From DAOTVC01 sp034437215 (lineage in GTDB: Bacteria > Chloroflexota > Anaerolineae > B4-G1 > SLSP01), in contig DAOTVC010000067.1 in assembly GCA_034437215.1 (NCBI GenBank), positions 1-13,005 of the forward strand: DNA of 13,005 bases, written 5' to 3'. Shown piece by piece: positions 6,935 through 13,005 of this stretch; position 1 is the first letter of the stretch; every line of letters begins with the position of its first letter. Made by a program: the position numbers and the translations under genes. The notes below the pieces were generated by a model. That model was not told the DNA's origin. It saw only the letters and a program-made list of their open reading frames with translations, and did no database searches.

Positions 6935-6986
6935 GGGATCAGGGAACAGGGACGGGGCAGACCGCCTGCCTGATCCCTGGTTCCCT
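6935..6986. repeat. Second inverted repeat of GGGATCAGG / AGGGAACAGGGA type
   Basis: GGGATCAGG (6935-6943) pairs perfectly with CCTGATCCC (6969-6977). Alternatively AGGGAACAGGGA (6941-6952) pairs with TCCCTGGTTCCCT (6974-6986) with one bulge. The two pairings exclude each other. It follows directly after the 6892-6930 hairpin and ends 53 bases before the next start codon. Confidence 0.6.
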
Positions 6987-7038
6987 CTAACCCGAAGCGT
7001 GCGGGAGCAACAAATTCCAGAGAAAAAGGAGCAGGACC

Positions 7039-7995
7039 ATGAACAACCGTGAACTACACGTGATCTTCGGCACGGGACCTTTGGGCCTATCCGTCATGCG
7101 GGCGCTACAGAGGCGGGACCGAGCCATCCGCATGATCAACCGCTCCGGTGAGCGCGGCGCCGCCATACCACCCGAGGTCGAAGTCGTGGCAGGAGACGCC
7201 TACCGGCCGGACTTCACGCGCAGGGTGACTGCCGGCGCCTCGGTAGTCTACCAGTGCGCCCAGCCCCCCTACTCGGCCTGGGTGGAAAAGTTTCCCTCCC
7301 TGCAGGCGGCCATCCTCGAGGGCGCGGCGGCGAGCGGGGCCAAGTTCATCGTCGGCGAGAACACCTACATGTACGGCGACACCGGCGGCAGAGCGCTCAC
7401 CGAGGATCTACCCCACGGCGCCGAGACCCGCAAGGGCAAGGTCCGCGCCCAGATGACGGAGGCGCTCTTTGCCGCGCACCGCAGCGGCAAGGTGCGGGCA
7501 GCCTCGGCACGGGGCTCCGACTTCTACGGCCCCTTCGTCCTGGGATCGGCGGTGGGAGAGAGGGTCTTCGAGCCGGCACTGCGGGGCAAAAAGGCCCAGT
7601 TCCTCGGAAAGTTGAACCTTCCCCACACCTTCACCTTCATCGACGACTTCGGCGAGGCGATGGCCCTTCTCGGCGAGCGTGAGGCGGCACTGGGCGAAGC
7701 CTGGCACGTGCCCAACGACCGCCCCCGGATCACCCAGCGCGAGTTCGGGGAGCTGATCTTCGAGGAGGTGGGGCTCCCGCCTCAAATAGGCTCCATGGGC
7801 CCCCTGATGATGCGCATCGGCGGACTCTTCGTCCCCGAGGCCCGGGAGATGGTCGAGATGATGTACGAGTTCGAGAAGCCCTTCGTCGTGGACAGCTCCA
7901 AGTTCGAGCGGACCTTTGGTGTCCGGGGAACGCCCCTCCGCGAGGCGCTGGGCCGCACGGTAGACTGGTATCGCACCCGGCCCCAGACCGATTAG
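7039..7995 (+). CDS. Atypical NAD(P)-binding SDR / epimerase-dehydratase-like protein
   Basis: A 318-residue Rossmann-fold protein. The N-terminal strand and glycine motif VIFGTGPLGLSV (residues 8-19) bind the dinucleotide. ENTYMYG (107-113) corresponds to the region after strand 5 of extended SDRs. SDFYGP (160-165) and HTFTFIDDFGEAM match the epimerase-like C-terminal pattern, and AWHVPNDRPRIT is a typical late motif. The usual catalytic Tyr-x-x-x-Lys is not evident: the region where it is expected reads ETRKGKVRAQMTEAL (129-143). It may therefore be an atypical, NAD(P)-sensing or NmrA-like member rather than a true epimerase. AAGGAG at 7026-7031 lies 7 bases before ATG 7039, a strong start. 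It has no tight operon partner. Substrate unknown. Confidence 0.85.
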   Translation: MNNRELHVIFGTGPLGLSVMRALQRRDRAIRMINRSGERGAAIPPEVEVVAGDAYRPDFTRRVTAGASVVYQCAQPPYSAWVEKFPSLQAAILEGAAASGAKFIVGENTYMYGDTGGRALTEDLPHGAETRKGKVRAQMTEALFAAHRSGKVRAASARGSDFYGPFVLGSAVGERVFEPALRGKKAQFLGKLNLPHTFTFIDDFGEAMALLGEREAALGEAWHVPNDRPRITQREFGELIFEEVGLPPQIGSMGPLMMRIGGLFVPEAREMVEMMYEFEKPFVVDSSKFERTFGVRGTPLREALGRTVDWYRTRPQTD

Positions 7996-8032
7996 AGTTT
8001 CCTTACGGTACAGACAGGGTGGCATCCTCCCC

Positions 8033-8067
8033 TTCTGTGCTTGCACATTGCAAGCACGGAATATAAT
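8033..8067 (+). promoter_or_regulatory. Promoter with overlapping palindrome before the VOC gene
   Basis: Perfect 9-bp arms GTGCTTGCA (8037-8045) and TGCAAGCAC (8049-8057) surround CAT. Beyond one mismatch, TTC/GAA extend the pairing to 8033-8061. A consensus -10 TATAAT follows immediately at 8062-8067, and a -35-like TTGCAC (8041-8046) lies inside the palindrome at a short 15-bp spacing. A protein bound here would cover the -35 region, the arrangement expected of a repressor site. It could instead form a hairpin in read-through RNA. Confidence 0.6.
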
Positions 8068-8107
8068 TTGAGGACTCGTGATGAGACATTGAATAAGGAG
8101 AGAAGAG

Positions 8108-8593
8108 ATGTTGAACTTTATCTGCCCCCTGATCGCCGTCGAGGACGTAGCTAGGTCCCGCAAGTTCTACGAAGAGGTTTTAGGCCAGAGGGTCAAATTC
8201 GACCTCGGGGAGAATGTCACCTTCGAAGGGGACTTCGCCATCCACCAGCAGGCGCACTTCCAGCAGCTCCTGGGAGAGTCAGACGCTTACCCCGTCACGA
8301 AGAAGGCGCACAACGGGGAGCTCTACTTCGAGACCGACGAGGTCGAAGAGATCGACCGGCGGTTACAACAGGCGAACGTCGAGTTCGTCCACAGGATGCG
8401 CGAGCAGCCCTGGGGCCAGCGGGTGGTGCGCTTCTACGACCCCGACGGGCACATCGTGGAGATCGGGGAGACGATGGAGGCGGTGGTGGGGCGCTTTCAC
8501 CAACAGGGGATGACGGTGGAGGAGATCAGCGCGAAGAGCTCCATGCCACGGGAGTTCGTGGAGCACGTCCTTCAGACAGACGCCGAGCCCTAA
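8108..8593 (+). CDS. VOC-superfamily (glyoxalase/bleomycin-resistance fold) protein with C-terminal extension
   Basis: A 161-residue protein. Residues 1-121 carry the paired beta-alpha-beta-beta-beta modules of the vicinal oxygen chelate fold. They open FICPLIAVEDVARSRKFYEEVLG, with GELYFETD (70-77) at the middle strand and the family ending FYDPDGHIVEIGE (109-121). Glu71 and Glu118 are placed like metal ligands of the fold. The histidine ligands of true glyoxalase I are not clearly present, so lactoylglutathione chemistry is not implied. Residues 122-161 form an extra helical tail that reads like a helix-turn-helix (GMTVEEISAKSSMPREFVEHVL). AAGGAG (8095-8100) lies 7 bases before ATG 8108. 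It has its own promoter with a palindrome, suggesting a separately induced resistance or small-molecule-modifying function. Confidence 0.85.
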   Translation: MLNFICPLIAVEDVARSRKFYEEVLGQRVKFDLGENVTFEGDFAIHQQAHFQQLLGESDAYPVTKKAHNGELYFETDEVEEIDRRLQQANVEFVHRMREQPWGQRVVRFYDPDGHIVEIGETMEAVVGRFHQQGMTVEEISAKSSMPREFVEHVLQTDAEP

Positions 8594-8783
8594 TTCAGTC
8601 GAGTGGAAGGCGGGAGCTCCGCGGGCGTGGGTGGGGCCTCCTCGGGATCGTAGTTGGACTCACAGCCCAGAACGACTACTTGACCACCTGACTACGAGAC
8701 TAATCGACTTATTTTCGAAGCGGCTCTACTGTTGAGCACGGGTCATCCTCTGCTCTCCTCTTCATTATAACCGCTTACCGCGT

Positions 8784-8812
8784 CAAATGTCACCCCTTGG
8801 GGGTGACATTTG
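8784..8812. promoter_or_regulatory. Operator-like perfect 13-bp inverted repeat upstream of the SorC/PTS operon
   Basis: CAAATGTCACCCC (8784-8796) and GGGGTGACATTTG (8800-8812) are exact reverse complements around TTG. The dyad ends about 80 bases before the SorC start codon and just before a promoter-like TTGTGC. No U-tract follows, so a binding site is more likely than a terminator. SorC-type regulators bind as tetramers to dyads near their own operons, so it is the natural candidate operator. A dispersed repeat remains possible. Confidence 0.65.
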
Positions 8813-8815
8813 TCC

Positions 8816-8844
8816 TTGTGCTGCGCGCGATCATCACGGATAAT
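8816..8844 (+). promoter_or_regulatory. Probable promoter of the SorC/PTS operon
   Basis: TTGTGC (8816-8821) and GATAAT (8839-8844) are 17 bp apart. The -10 lies in the only A/T-rich patch of the region (TAATATACAATAG), where TACAAT at 8846-8851 is an alternative. The 5' leader would be about 40 bases and would include the TTACA-TT-TGTAA dyad. Neither box is perfect. Confidence 0.5.
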
Positions 8845-8893
8845 ATACAATAGTAAAGGGTCTTTACATTTGTAACACCCCCAGCGAGGCAGC

Positions 8894-9856
8894 GTGAGCT
8901 ACACGGACGAACGGCAGGTGATGACACGAGCGGCCTGGATGTATTACAACGAGGGGCTGACTCAGGAGGAGATCGGTGAGCGGCTGGGCTTCTCCCGCGT
9001 GACCATCAACCGCCTGTTACAACGTGCTCACGAGCGAGGCATCATCGAGCATCGTATTGACACCTCAGGGGTCGAGCACGTGGAGTTAGAGAGCGCCCTC
9101 CGGCAGCGCTTTCACCTGCACGATGCCGTCGTCACCTTGGCAGTCGAGCCCGGCGACACTGAAGTGCTCTACGCCGTCCTGGCGCGCACCACCTCCGACT
9201 GGCTCATGGCGCACTTAAAGGCGGGGATGTGGGTGGGGCTGGGTATGGGACGCACCCTCTCTCACCTGCCGGAATACTTCTCACCCCCCTCGCCCATCGA
9301 CTGTACCTTTGCCGAGGTTGTAGGCGGAGCCGCCGCTCCTGCCGGCGGTTTTACGGCGTACAACGTGACCTCCAAGATGGCCGAGCTGGCGGGAGGGCGC
9401 CCGGAGTATCTCTACGCACCCGTGTTGGCCTCCAGTGAGGCAGTGCGCGCCTCCCTGGTGCAGGAGCCCGCGGTGGCCCAGGCTTTGGAACGGGCGCGGA
9501 GGAGCGATATCCTCATCCAGAGTGTCGGTCCGGTGGACGCAAGCGCCCTCCTCTACTTGCACGGGCATCTGCAGGCCGAGGATCTGCAAACCTTGCAAGA
9601 TCGTGGCGCCGTTGGGGATATGCTGGGGCGCTACTTTGACGCTCAGGGGGTGCCCATATCCAACTCCGTGAGCGACCGCGTCATTGGGCTGAGCCTGGCC
9701 GAGGTCGCGCGCATCCCTTTAAGCCTGGTCATGGCAGGGGGTCCCGAAAAGGTACCCGTGTTGCTCGCCGCCATGCGCGGCCGCCTCTTCAACGTTTTGA
9801 TCACCGACGCCTGGACCGCTGAACAGCTTCTTAGCGAGGTGCCCGATGCTATCTGA
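8894..9856 (+). CDS. SorC/DeoR-type sugar-responsive transcriptional regulator
   Basis: A 320-residue regulator of the SorC family, which control sugar operons and respond to phosphorylated sugars. A helix-turn-helix sits at about residues 20-51 (GLTQEEIGERLGFSRVTINRLLQRAHERGII). It is followed by the SorC effector domain, related to sugar-phosphate isomerases. The latter shows GMWVGLGMGRTL for the substrate-site loop, then YLYAPVLASSEAVRASL, SDILIQSVGPVDASALL and the late block MAGGPEKVPVLLAAMRGRLFNVLITDAWTA, split across the last third. The start is GTG 8894 with GAGG at 8886-8889; it keeps the expected N-terminal length. Its 3' end overlaps the EIIA gene by 11 bp, so it is the first gene of the PTS operon and very likely its local regulator, sensing the phosphosugar made by that PTS. 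Confidence 0.93.
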   Translation: MSYTDERQVMTRAAWMYYNEGLTQEEIGERLGFSRVTINRLLQRAHERGIIEHRIDTSGVEHVELESALRQRFHLHDAVVTLAVEPGDTEVLYAVLARTTSDWLMAHLKAGMWVGLGMGRTLSHLPEYFSPPSPIDCTFAEVVGGAAAPAGGFTAYNVTSKMAELAGGRPEYLYAPVLASSEAVRASLVQEPAVAQALERARRSDILIQSVGPVDASALLYLHGHLQAEDLQTLQDRGAVGDMLGRYFDAQGVPISNSVSDRVIGLSLAEVARIPLSLVMAGGPEKVPVLLAAMRGRLFNVLITDAWTAEQLLSEVPDAI

Positions 9857-10301
9857 CTATCTACAACCCCATCTCATTCGTGTCGGCGTGACAGCCGGTG
9901 ACTGGAAGGAAGCCGTCCGTGTAGCGGGGGGGCTTCTGATCGAGGCCGGCGCCTGTGAACCACGCTACATCGAGGCCATGATCGAAGCCGTGGGGCAGTT
10001 CGGCCCCTACATGGTTCTGGCACCGGGCCTTGCCCTGGCCCACGCCCGCCCCCAGGATGGGGTCCTGGAGATAGGGGTGAGCCTCGTGACCCTCGATCCG
10101 CCCGTGGAGTTCGGCTCGGAGGCCAACGACCCCGTGAAGTTGGTCATCGCCTTCGGTGCCGTGGACAAAAAGCGCCACATCGGGATGTTGCAGGAGCTGG
10201 CGCTCTTTCTGGATGACGAGCAACGGAGAGAGCGGCTCTCTCAGGCCGCCTCCGTTGCTGAGGTTCTGAGGATGATCCGCGAAGTCGAAGAGAGTGGGTA
10301 A
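9846..10301 (+). CDS. PTS EIIA component, fructose/mannitol-ascorbate (PtsN/UlaC-like) type
   Basis: A 151-residue cytoplasmic phosphocarrier that takes phosphate from HPr and hands it to EIIB. The phospho-accepting histidine is His66 in GLALAHARP (61-69), the signature of the EIIA-2 fold. A second conserved histidine, His111, sits in RHIGMLQELALFLDD, also as expected. Length and the combination with a separate ascorbate-type EIIB favour a UlaC-like component over nitrogen-PTS PtsN. ATG 9846 lies inside the end of the regulator gene, so translation is probably coupled. EIIB starts 9 bases after its stop. HPr and enzyme I are not in this window and must be encoded elsewhere. Confidence 0.92.
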   Translation: MLSDYLQPHLIRVGVTAGDWKEAVRVAGGLLIEAGACEPRYIEAMIEAVGQFGPYMVLAPGLALAHARPQDGVLEIGVSLVTLDPPVEFGSEANDPVKLVIAFGAVDKKRHIGMLQELALFLDDEQRRERLSQAASVAEVLRMIREVEESG

Positions 10302-10310
10302 GGGGGTAGG

Positions 10311-10604
10311 ATGAAGAAGCCAAAGGTTATGGTGGTATGTGGATTTGGGCTGGGTTCGAGCATGATCCTGCGCTTGAAACTCGACACTGTCCTGAAGAAG
10401 CACGGGCTGGCGGCAAACACCTTCTGTGCTGACGCCATGACGGCCAAGGGAGAACACTTCGACATCGTCTTCACCTCCAAAGAGCTGGTGGATACCTTCG
10501 CCGGTATCCCACAGCCGGTCGTCGTCATCCAGAACTTCATGAGCGAGGCTGAGATCGCAGAGAAGGGAGTCCCCGCGATCGAGGCTCTTATCGAGAGCGC
10601 TTAG
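10311..10604 (+). CDS. PTS EIIB component, ascorbate-type (UlaB/SgaB-like)
   Basis: A 97-residue cytoplasmic EIIB protein that carries phosphate on a cysteine and transfers it to the sugar bound by EIIC. Cys10 starts the active-site loop VVCGFGLGSSMILR, the typical P-loop of lactose/ascorbate-class EIIB proteins (C-G-x-G-x-G-S-S). The rest (AMTAKGEHFDIVFTSKEL, then VVVIQNFMSE) follows the small Rossmann-like fold. The length is normal for the family. AGGGGG at 10301-10306 provides the ribosome site. A GH42-like gene lies between it and the matching EIIC. Confidence 0.93.
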   Translation: MKKPKVMVVCGFGLGSSMILRLKLDTVLKKHGLAANTFCADAMTAKGEHFDIVFTSKELVDTFAGIPQPVVVIQNFMSEAEIAEKGVPAIEALIESA

Positions 10605-10694
10605 AGGACTTAGAACACCCTCCAAGTATGCCGGGACGGTCAGAATGCTATCCGCTCGTGTCCGATACACAGTGGCGCAAAGCCGAGGTATGAG
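10605..10694 (+). other. 90-base spacer between EIIB and glycosidase genes
   Basis: No terminator, strong promoter or hairpin was found, so transcription is expected to continue from EIIB into the glycosidase gene. GAGG at 10685-10688 gives a weak ribosome site 6 bases before ATG 10695. A trivial ATG-AGA-TGA overlaps it at 10690. Confidence 0.5.
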
Positions 10695-12842
10695 ATGAAG
10701 TTTCCCTACGGAGCATCCTACTCGCCCCTCATCTATCCTGAATCCACGTGGGAGGAGGATCTGCGCTACATGCAACAAGCGCACATCAACCTCGTCCGCG
10801 TCGGCGATGTCCACGGCTCCTGGGATCGCATCGAGCCCCAACGGGGTCACTTCCGCTTCGATCTGCTGGAACGCTTCTACCAGGCCGCCGCCGCCTTTGA
10901 CGTCCACATCCTGCTCAGCAACGGCACAGCCTGCCCGCCCCTCTGGCTCGCCCAGCGCTACCCCGACGTCCGGCTGCTCTCCAGCCGCGGTGAGCGCTAC
11001 CCGCTGGCGGCTTCCTACCACTGGGCCTGCATCCACCACCCCGGCTTTCTAGCGGAAGCCCGGCGCTACACGGCGGCCCTCGCCGAGTTCGCGGCCCGGC
11101 AGCCCAACCACTTCGGCTGGCAGATCTCCAACGAGATCGGTTTTCCCTTCATGCCCACCCGCGAGCGGGACGAGCTCGATCTCTACTGCTACTGCGATCA
11201 CTGCAAGACGCGCTTCCGCGGCTGGGTTCAGGAGAAGTACGAAGATCTCGAGGCGCTTACCCACGCCTGGACCTGGAGCACGACCGCCTTCTGGTACAAC
11301 GACTGGGAAGCCGTGGACCCGCCCGAAGCGCTGCCCCACGCCTGGTCGGGCGTGACCCGCTGGCTCGACTGGCGCCTCTTCTGGCAGGAGGCCTTCGCCG
11401 ACTTCGCCGCCTGGCAACACGAGCTCATCCACGAGCACGATCCTCACCACCCCACTTCGGTCAACACCTTCAACTTCAAGGGATACGATCGCTTCGGCAC
11501 CTTCACCGGTCTGGATCAGTGGGAGCTCGCCAAGAGGGTCGACCACATCGGCTACGACCTCTATCCCGGAAGCGGCAACAAGCTCCGGAGCCGCCCGGAG
11601 CACAACTCCATCTTCCTCGACCACGGACGCAGTGTCAGCCGGGCCGCGGGCTCCGACTTCTGGCTGCACGAGATAGAGAGTGGGCCCATCGGAGGCTGGG
11701 TATTGGGTCCCGACTACAACACCGGCCCTGCCGATATCCTGCGCAACGGTTGGGAGGCCCTGGGACACGACGCCAAGCTGATGATCTACATGCCCTGGCG
11801 GGAGTGGGACTACCAACCCCTCCACTGGGGCGCACTCCTCGACCTGGAGAGACAGCCCACGGAGCGCTACACAGCAGCGGCAGAGCTCGGGGCTTTCATC
11901 CACGCGCATGGGGACTTCCTGCAGGCAGCCCACGTTCCCCGCGGGGAGGTAGCCCTCCTCGAATCCAAGCCCAACGCCATCTTCTTCCGCGGCGTCGATC
12001 AGGAGGAGCTCCTCTTTCAGGCGCAGCGGGGTGCCTATCGCGCCTTCTGGGAGCTGGGCTATCGTGTCGACTTCCTCGTCCCCGAGCTGGTGCTGGCAGG
12101 GGCGGCGGAGGGCTACAGAGCGGTTGCCCTGCCCCTCGTGGGCCTGCTCGATCTCTCCACAGCCGAGGCCCTGCGCGCCTACGTGGAGCGGGGTGGTCTG
12201 CTCGTCGGCTTCGCCCGCTGCGCCACCCTCGATGCGCGCGGTTGGTACCATCACGAGCTCCCCATCCCCCCTCTGCGTGAGGTCTTCGGGCTCGAGAGCG
12301 TTACACCGGATTCCGAGAGCGGCGGGGCCATCTCCTATGGGACCACTCCCTATAGTGGGCACATGAAGCGCGACCTTCTCTCCCCCGCTCCCGATACCGA
12401 GGTGCTGGGACGCTTTGAGGACGGTCTCCCTGCTGTCACCCTCCACGCACTGGGAGACGGCTATGGCCTCTACTTCGCCACCCAGGCCGGCGTTGGGTAC
12501 GCCGCGGGAGAAGGGACGCTGCTGCGCACCGTCCTCAAGGACCTCTACGACCGCCTGGGCGTCGCCCCCGAGCTTTATCTCGATTATCCGGAGAAGGAGG
12601 TGCGGGAGATCGACCCTCACCTCCTGCGCCTGGGGACGCGGGAGATGGTCATCCTGGCAGGCTCCCTTCCCACAGATACCACCGTCTCCCTGCGCATCCA
12701 GGCATCGAAGCCTCATCCCGAGAGCGTGAGCCGGCTCTGGCCCACGAAGATGGATCTGACCCGGCACGTGGTGGAGGGCTACCTCCACATCGAAGTGCCG
12801 TTGGAGGCCCACAAAGGAGGTGTGATCGAAGTCAACTGGTAG
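10695..12842 (+). CDS. GH42-like glycosidase (beta-galactosidase family), cytoplasmic
   Basis: A 715-residue member of the GH42 clan, whose best-known members cleave beta-galactosides by a retaining mechanism. The TIM-barrel domain is about residues 1-395 (NLVRVGD, DRIEPQRGHFRF, ACPPLWLAQRYPDV). The acid/base is Glu147 in WQISNEIGF and the nucleophile candidate is Glu326 in LHEIESGP. A zinc site is suggested by Cys112 plus Cys165, Cys167 and Cys170 (CYCDHC). The trimerisation domain (about 410-625) and a small beta domain follow. There is no signal peptide, so it acts in the cytoplasm. It is embedded between EIIB and EIIC genes of an ascorbate-type PTS, so its substrate is probably what that PTS imports, possibly phosphorylated. 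Sugar-contact loops differ from standard GH42 (see findings). Family placement is firm; substrate is not. Confidence 0.9.
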   Translation: MKFPYGASYSPLIYPESTWEEDLRYMQQAHINLVRVGDVHGSWDRIEPQRGHFRFDLLERFYQAAAAFDVHILLSNGTACPPLWLAQRYPDVRLLSSRGERYPLAASYHWACIHHPGFLAEARRYTAALAEFAARQPNHFGWQISNEIGFPFMPTRERDELDLYCYCDHCKTRFRGWVQEKYEDLEALTHAWTWSTTAFWYNDWEAVDPPEALPHAWSGVTRWLDWRLFWQEAFADFAAWQHELIHEHDPHHPTSVNTFNFKGYDRFGTFTGLDQWELAKRVDHIGYDLYPGSGNKLRSRPEHNSIFLDHGRSVSRAAGSDFWLHEIESGPIGGWVLGPDYNTGPADILRNGWEALGHDAKLMIYMPWREWDYQPLHWGALLDLERQPTERYTAAAELGAFIHAHGDFLQAAHVPRGEVALLESKPNAIFFRGVDQEELLFQAQRGAYRAFWELGYRVDFLVPELVLAGAAEGYRAVALPLVGLLDLSTAEALRAYVERGGLLVGFARCATLDARGWYHHELPIPPLREVFGLESVTPDSESGGAISYGTTPYSGHMKRDLLSPAPDTEVLGRFEDGLPAVTLHALGDGYGLYFATQAGVGYAAGEGTLLRTVLKDLYDRLGVAPELYLDYPEKEVREIDPHLLRLGTREMVILAGSLPTDTTVSLRIQASKPHPESVSRLWPTKMDLTRHVVEGYLHIEVPLEAHKGGVIEVNW

Positions 12843-12890
12843 AAAGAAGGAAGCACTCTTTGCGCATTTGGTCCAAACCCTAAAAGCCTT

Positions 12891-12897
12891 AAGGAGG
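12891..12897 (+). promoter_or_regulatory. Strong Shine-Dalgarno for the EIIC gene
   Basis: AAGGAGG, an almost full anti-16S match, lies 6 bases before ATG 12904. It supports the start of the partial gene at the window edge. Confidence 0.85.
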
Positions 12898-12903
12898 ATT
12901 GTC

Positions 12904-13005
12904 ATGGATCTTAACCTTATCTTTACAATTGTTCCGCGCCTGCTACCCACCTTCATGTTGGGCCTCGTGGCCCTCATCGGTCTCCTGATTCAGCGTAAGT
13001 CGAGC
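12904..13005 (+). CDS. PTS EIIC permease, ascorbate (UlaA/SgaT) type, N-terminal part only
   Basis: The first 34 residues of a membrane protein that continues past the window edge. A short amphipathic start (MDLNLIFTIVPRLLPTF) leads into a hydrophobic segment MLGLVALIGLLIQRKSS. The block GLVALIGLLIQRKS is typical of the N-terminus of UlaA/SgaT-family EIIC transporters (usually 420-460 residues), which move the sugar across the membrane while EIIB phosphorylates it. It starts 61 bases after the glycosidase stop with no terminator between. Context strongly supports this call, since EIIA and EIIB of the same class are upstream and no other EIIC is present. Only a short stretch is visible, so subfamily assignment is provisional. 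Confidence 0.75.
   Translation, partial: MDLNLIFTIVPRLLPTFMLGLVALIGLLIQRKSS

Larger units (their letters stand above)
8594..8893. other. Intergenic region before the SorC/PTS operon
   Basis: Three hundred bases without a supportable gene. The first 170 bases hold only weak repeats: CGTAGT 8649-8654 against ACTACG 8691-8696, and GACTAC twice at 8674 and 8690. No clear terminator follows the VOC gene. The last 110 bases carry the operator-like palindrome and promoter of the operon, described separately. An A/T-rich dyad TTACA-TT-TGTAA lies near 8864-8875, between the promoter and the start codon. Confidence 0.6.

Noticed and set aside
8591..8640. GGAGCTCC palindrome as a terminator of the VOC gene
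   Set aside because: The stem is only 4 bp per arm and no T-tract follows.
9861..11039. A 392-codon open frame on the minus strand
   Set aside because: Antisense to EIIA, EIIB and the start of the glycosidase gene. No ribosome site or family motif.
11049..12977. A 642-codon open frame on the minus strand
   Set aside because: It lies entirely antisense to the GH42-like gene and the start of EIIC, whose motifs are clear. Long antisense frames are expected in GC-rich coding DNA, and its translation shows no recognisable domain.

Overview
The window reads as chromosomal DNA of a GC-rich bacterium, most likely a member of the Chloroflexota (Anaerolineae/Caldilineae-like). That placement is an inference. 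It rests on the large MalT-type LuxR regulator, the MerR + Acg-nitroreductase pairing, a GH42 glycosidase, and intergenic spaces filled with palindromic repeats of a style common in that phylum. All supported genes lie on the + strand. No rRNA, tRNA, CRISPR array or transposase gene was seen.

Region 1 (1-3058): an 881-residue ATP-dependent LuxR/MalT-like regulator, followed by about 380 bases without a gene. That gap is a mosaic of inverted repeats, ending in a three-armed palindromic repeat.

Region 2 (3059-8593): a loose series of separately controlled single genes. They are a short membrane protein that looks like the N-terminal remnant of a larger protein, a MerR/GyrI-type drug-sensing regulator, a Tat-exported Acg-type nitroreductase, a DUF4386-like membrane protein, an atypical SDR/epimerase-like protein, and a VOC (glyoxalase-fold) protein. 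The nitroreductase promoter has the classic MerR layout: -35 and -10 boxes 19 bp apart with a near-perfect dyad between them. The upstream MerR protein is its obvious candidate regulator. Several gaps here carry strong inverted repeats: a perfect 15-bp pair at 5986-6083, an 18-bp hairpin at 6892-6930, and a palindrome over the VOC promoter.

Region 3 (8594-13005): a sugar-uptake operon. A SorC-family regulator overlaps a PTS EIIA gene by 11 bp. It is followed by an ascorbate-type PTS EIIB, a cytoplasmic GH42-like glycosidase, and the start of an EIIC permease (UlaA/SgaT type) that runs off the window. A perfect 13-bp inverted repeat about 80 bp before the regulator is the best operator candidate. 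Together these genes suggest import and phosphorylation of a galactoside-like sugar by an ascorbate-type PTS and its cleavage inside the cell by a GH42 enzyme whose sugar-binding loops differ from textbook GH42. This is the part of the window most likely to hold undescribed biology.
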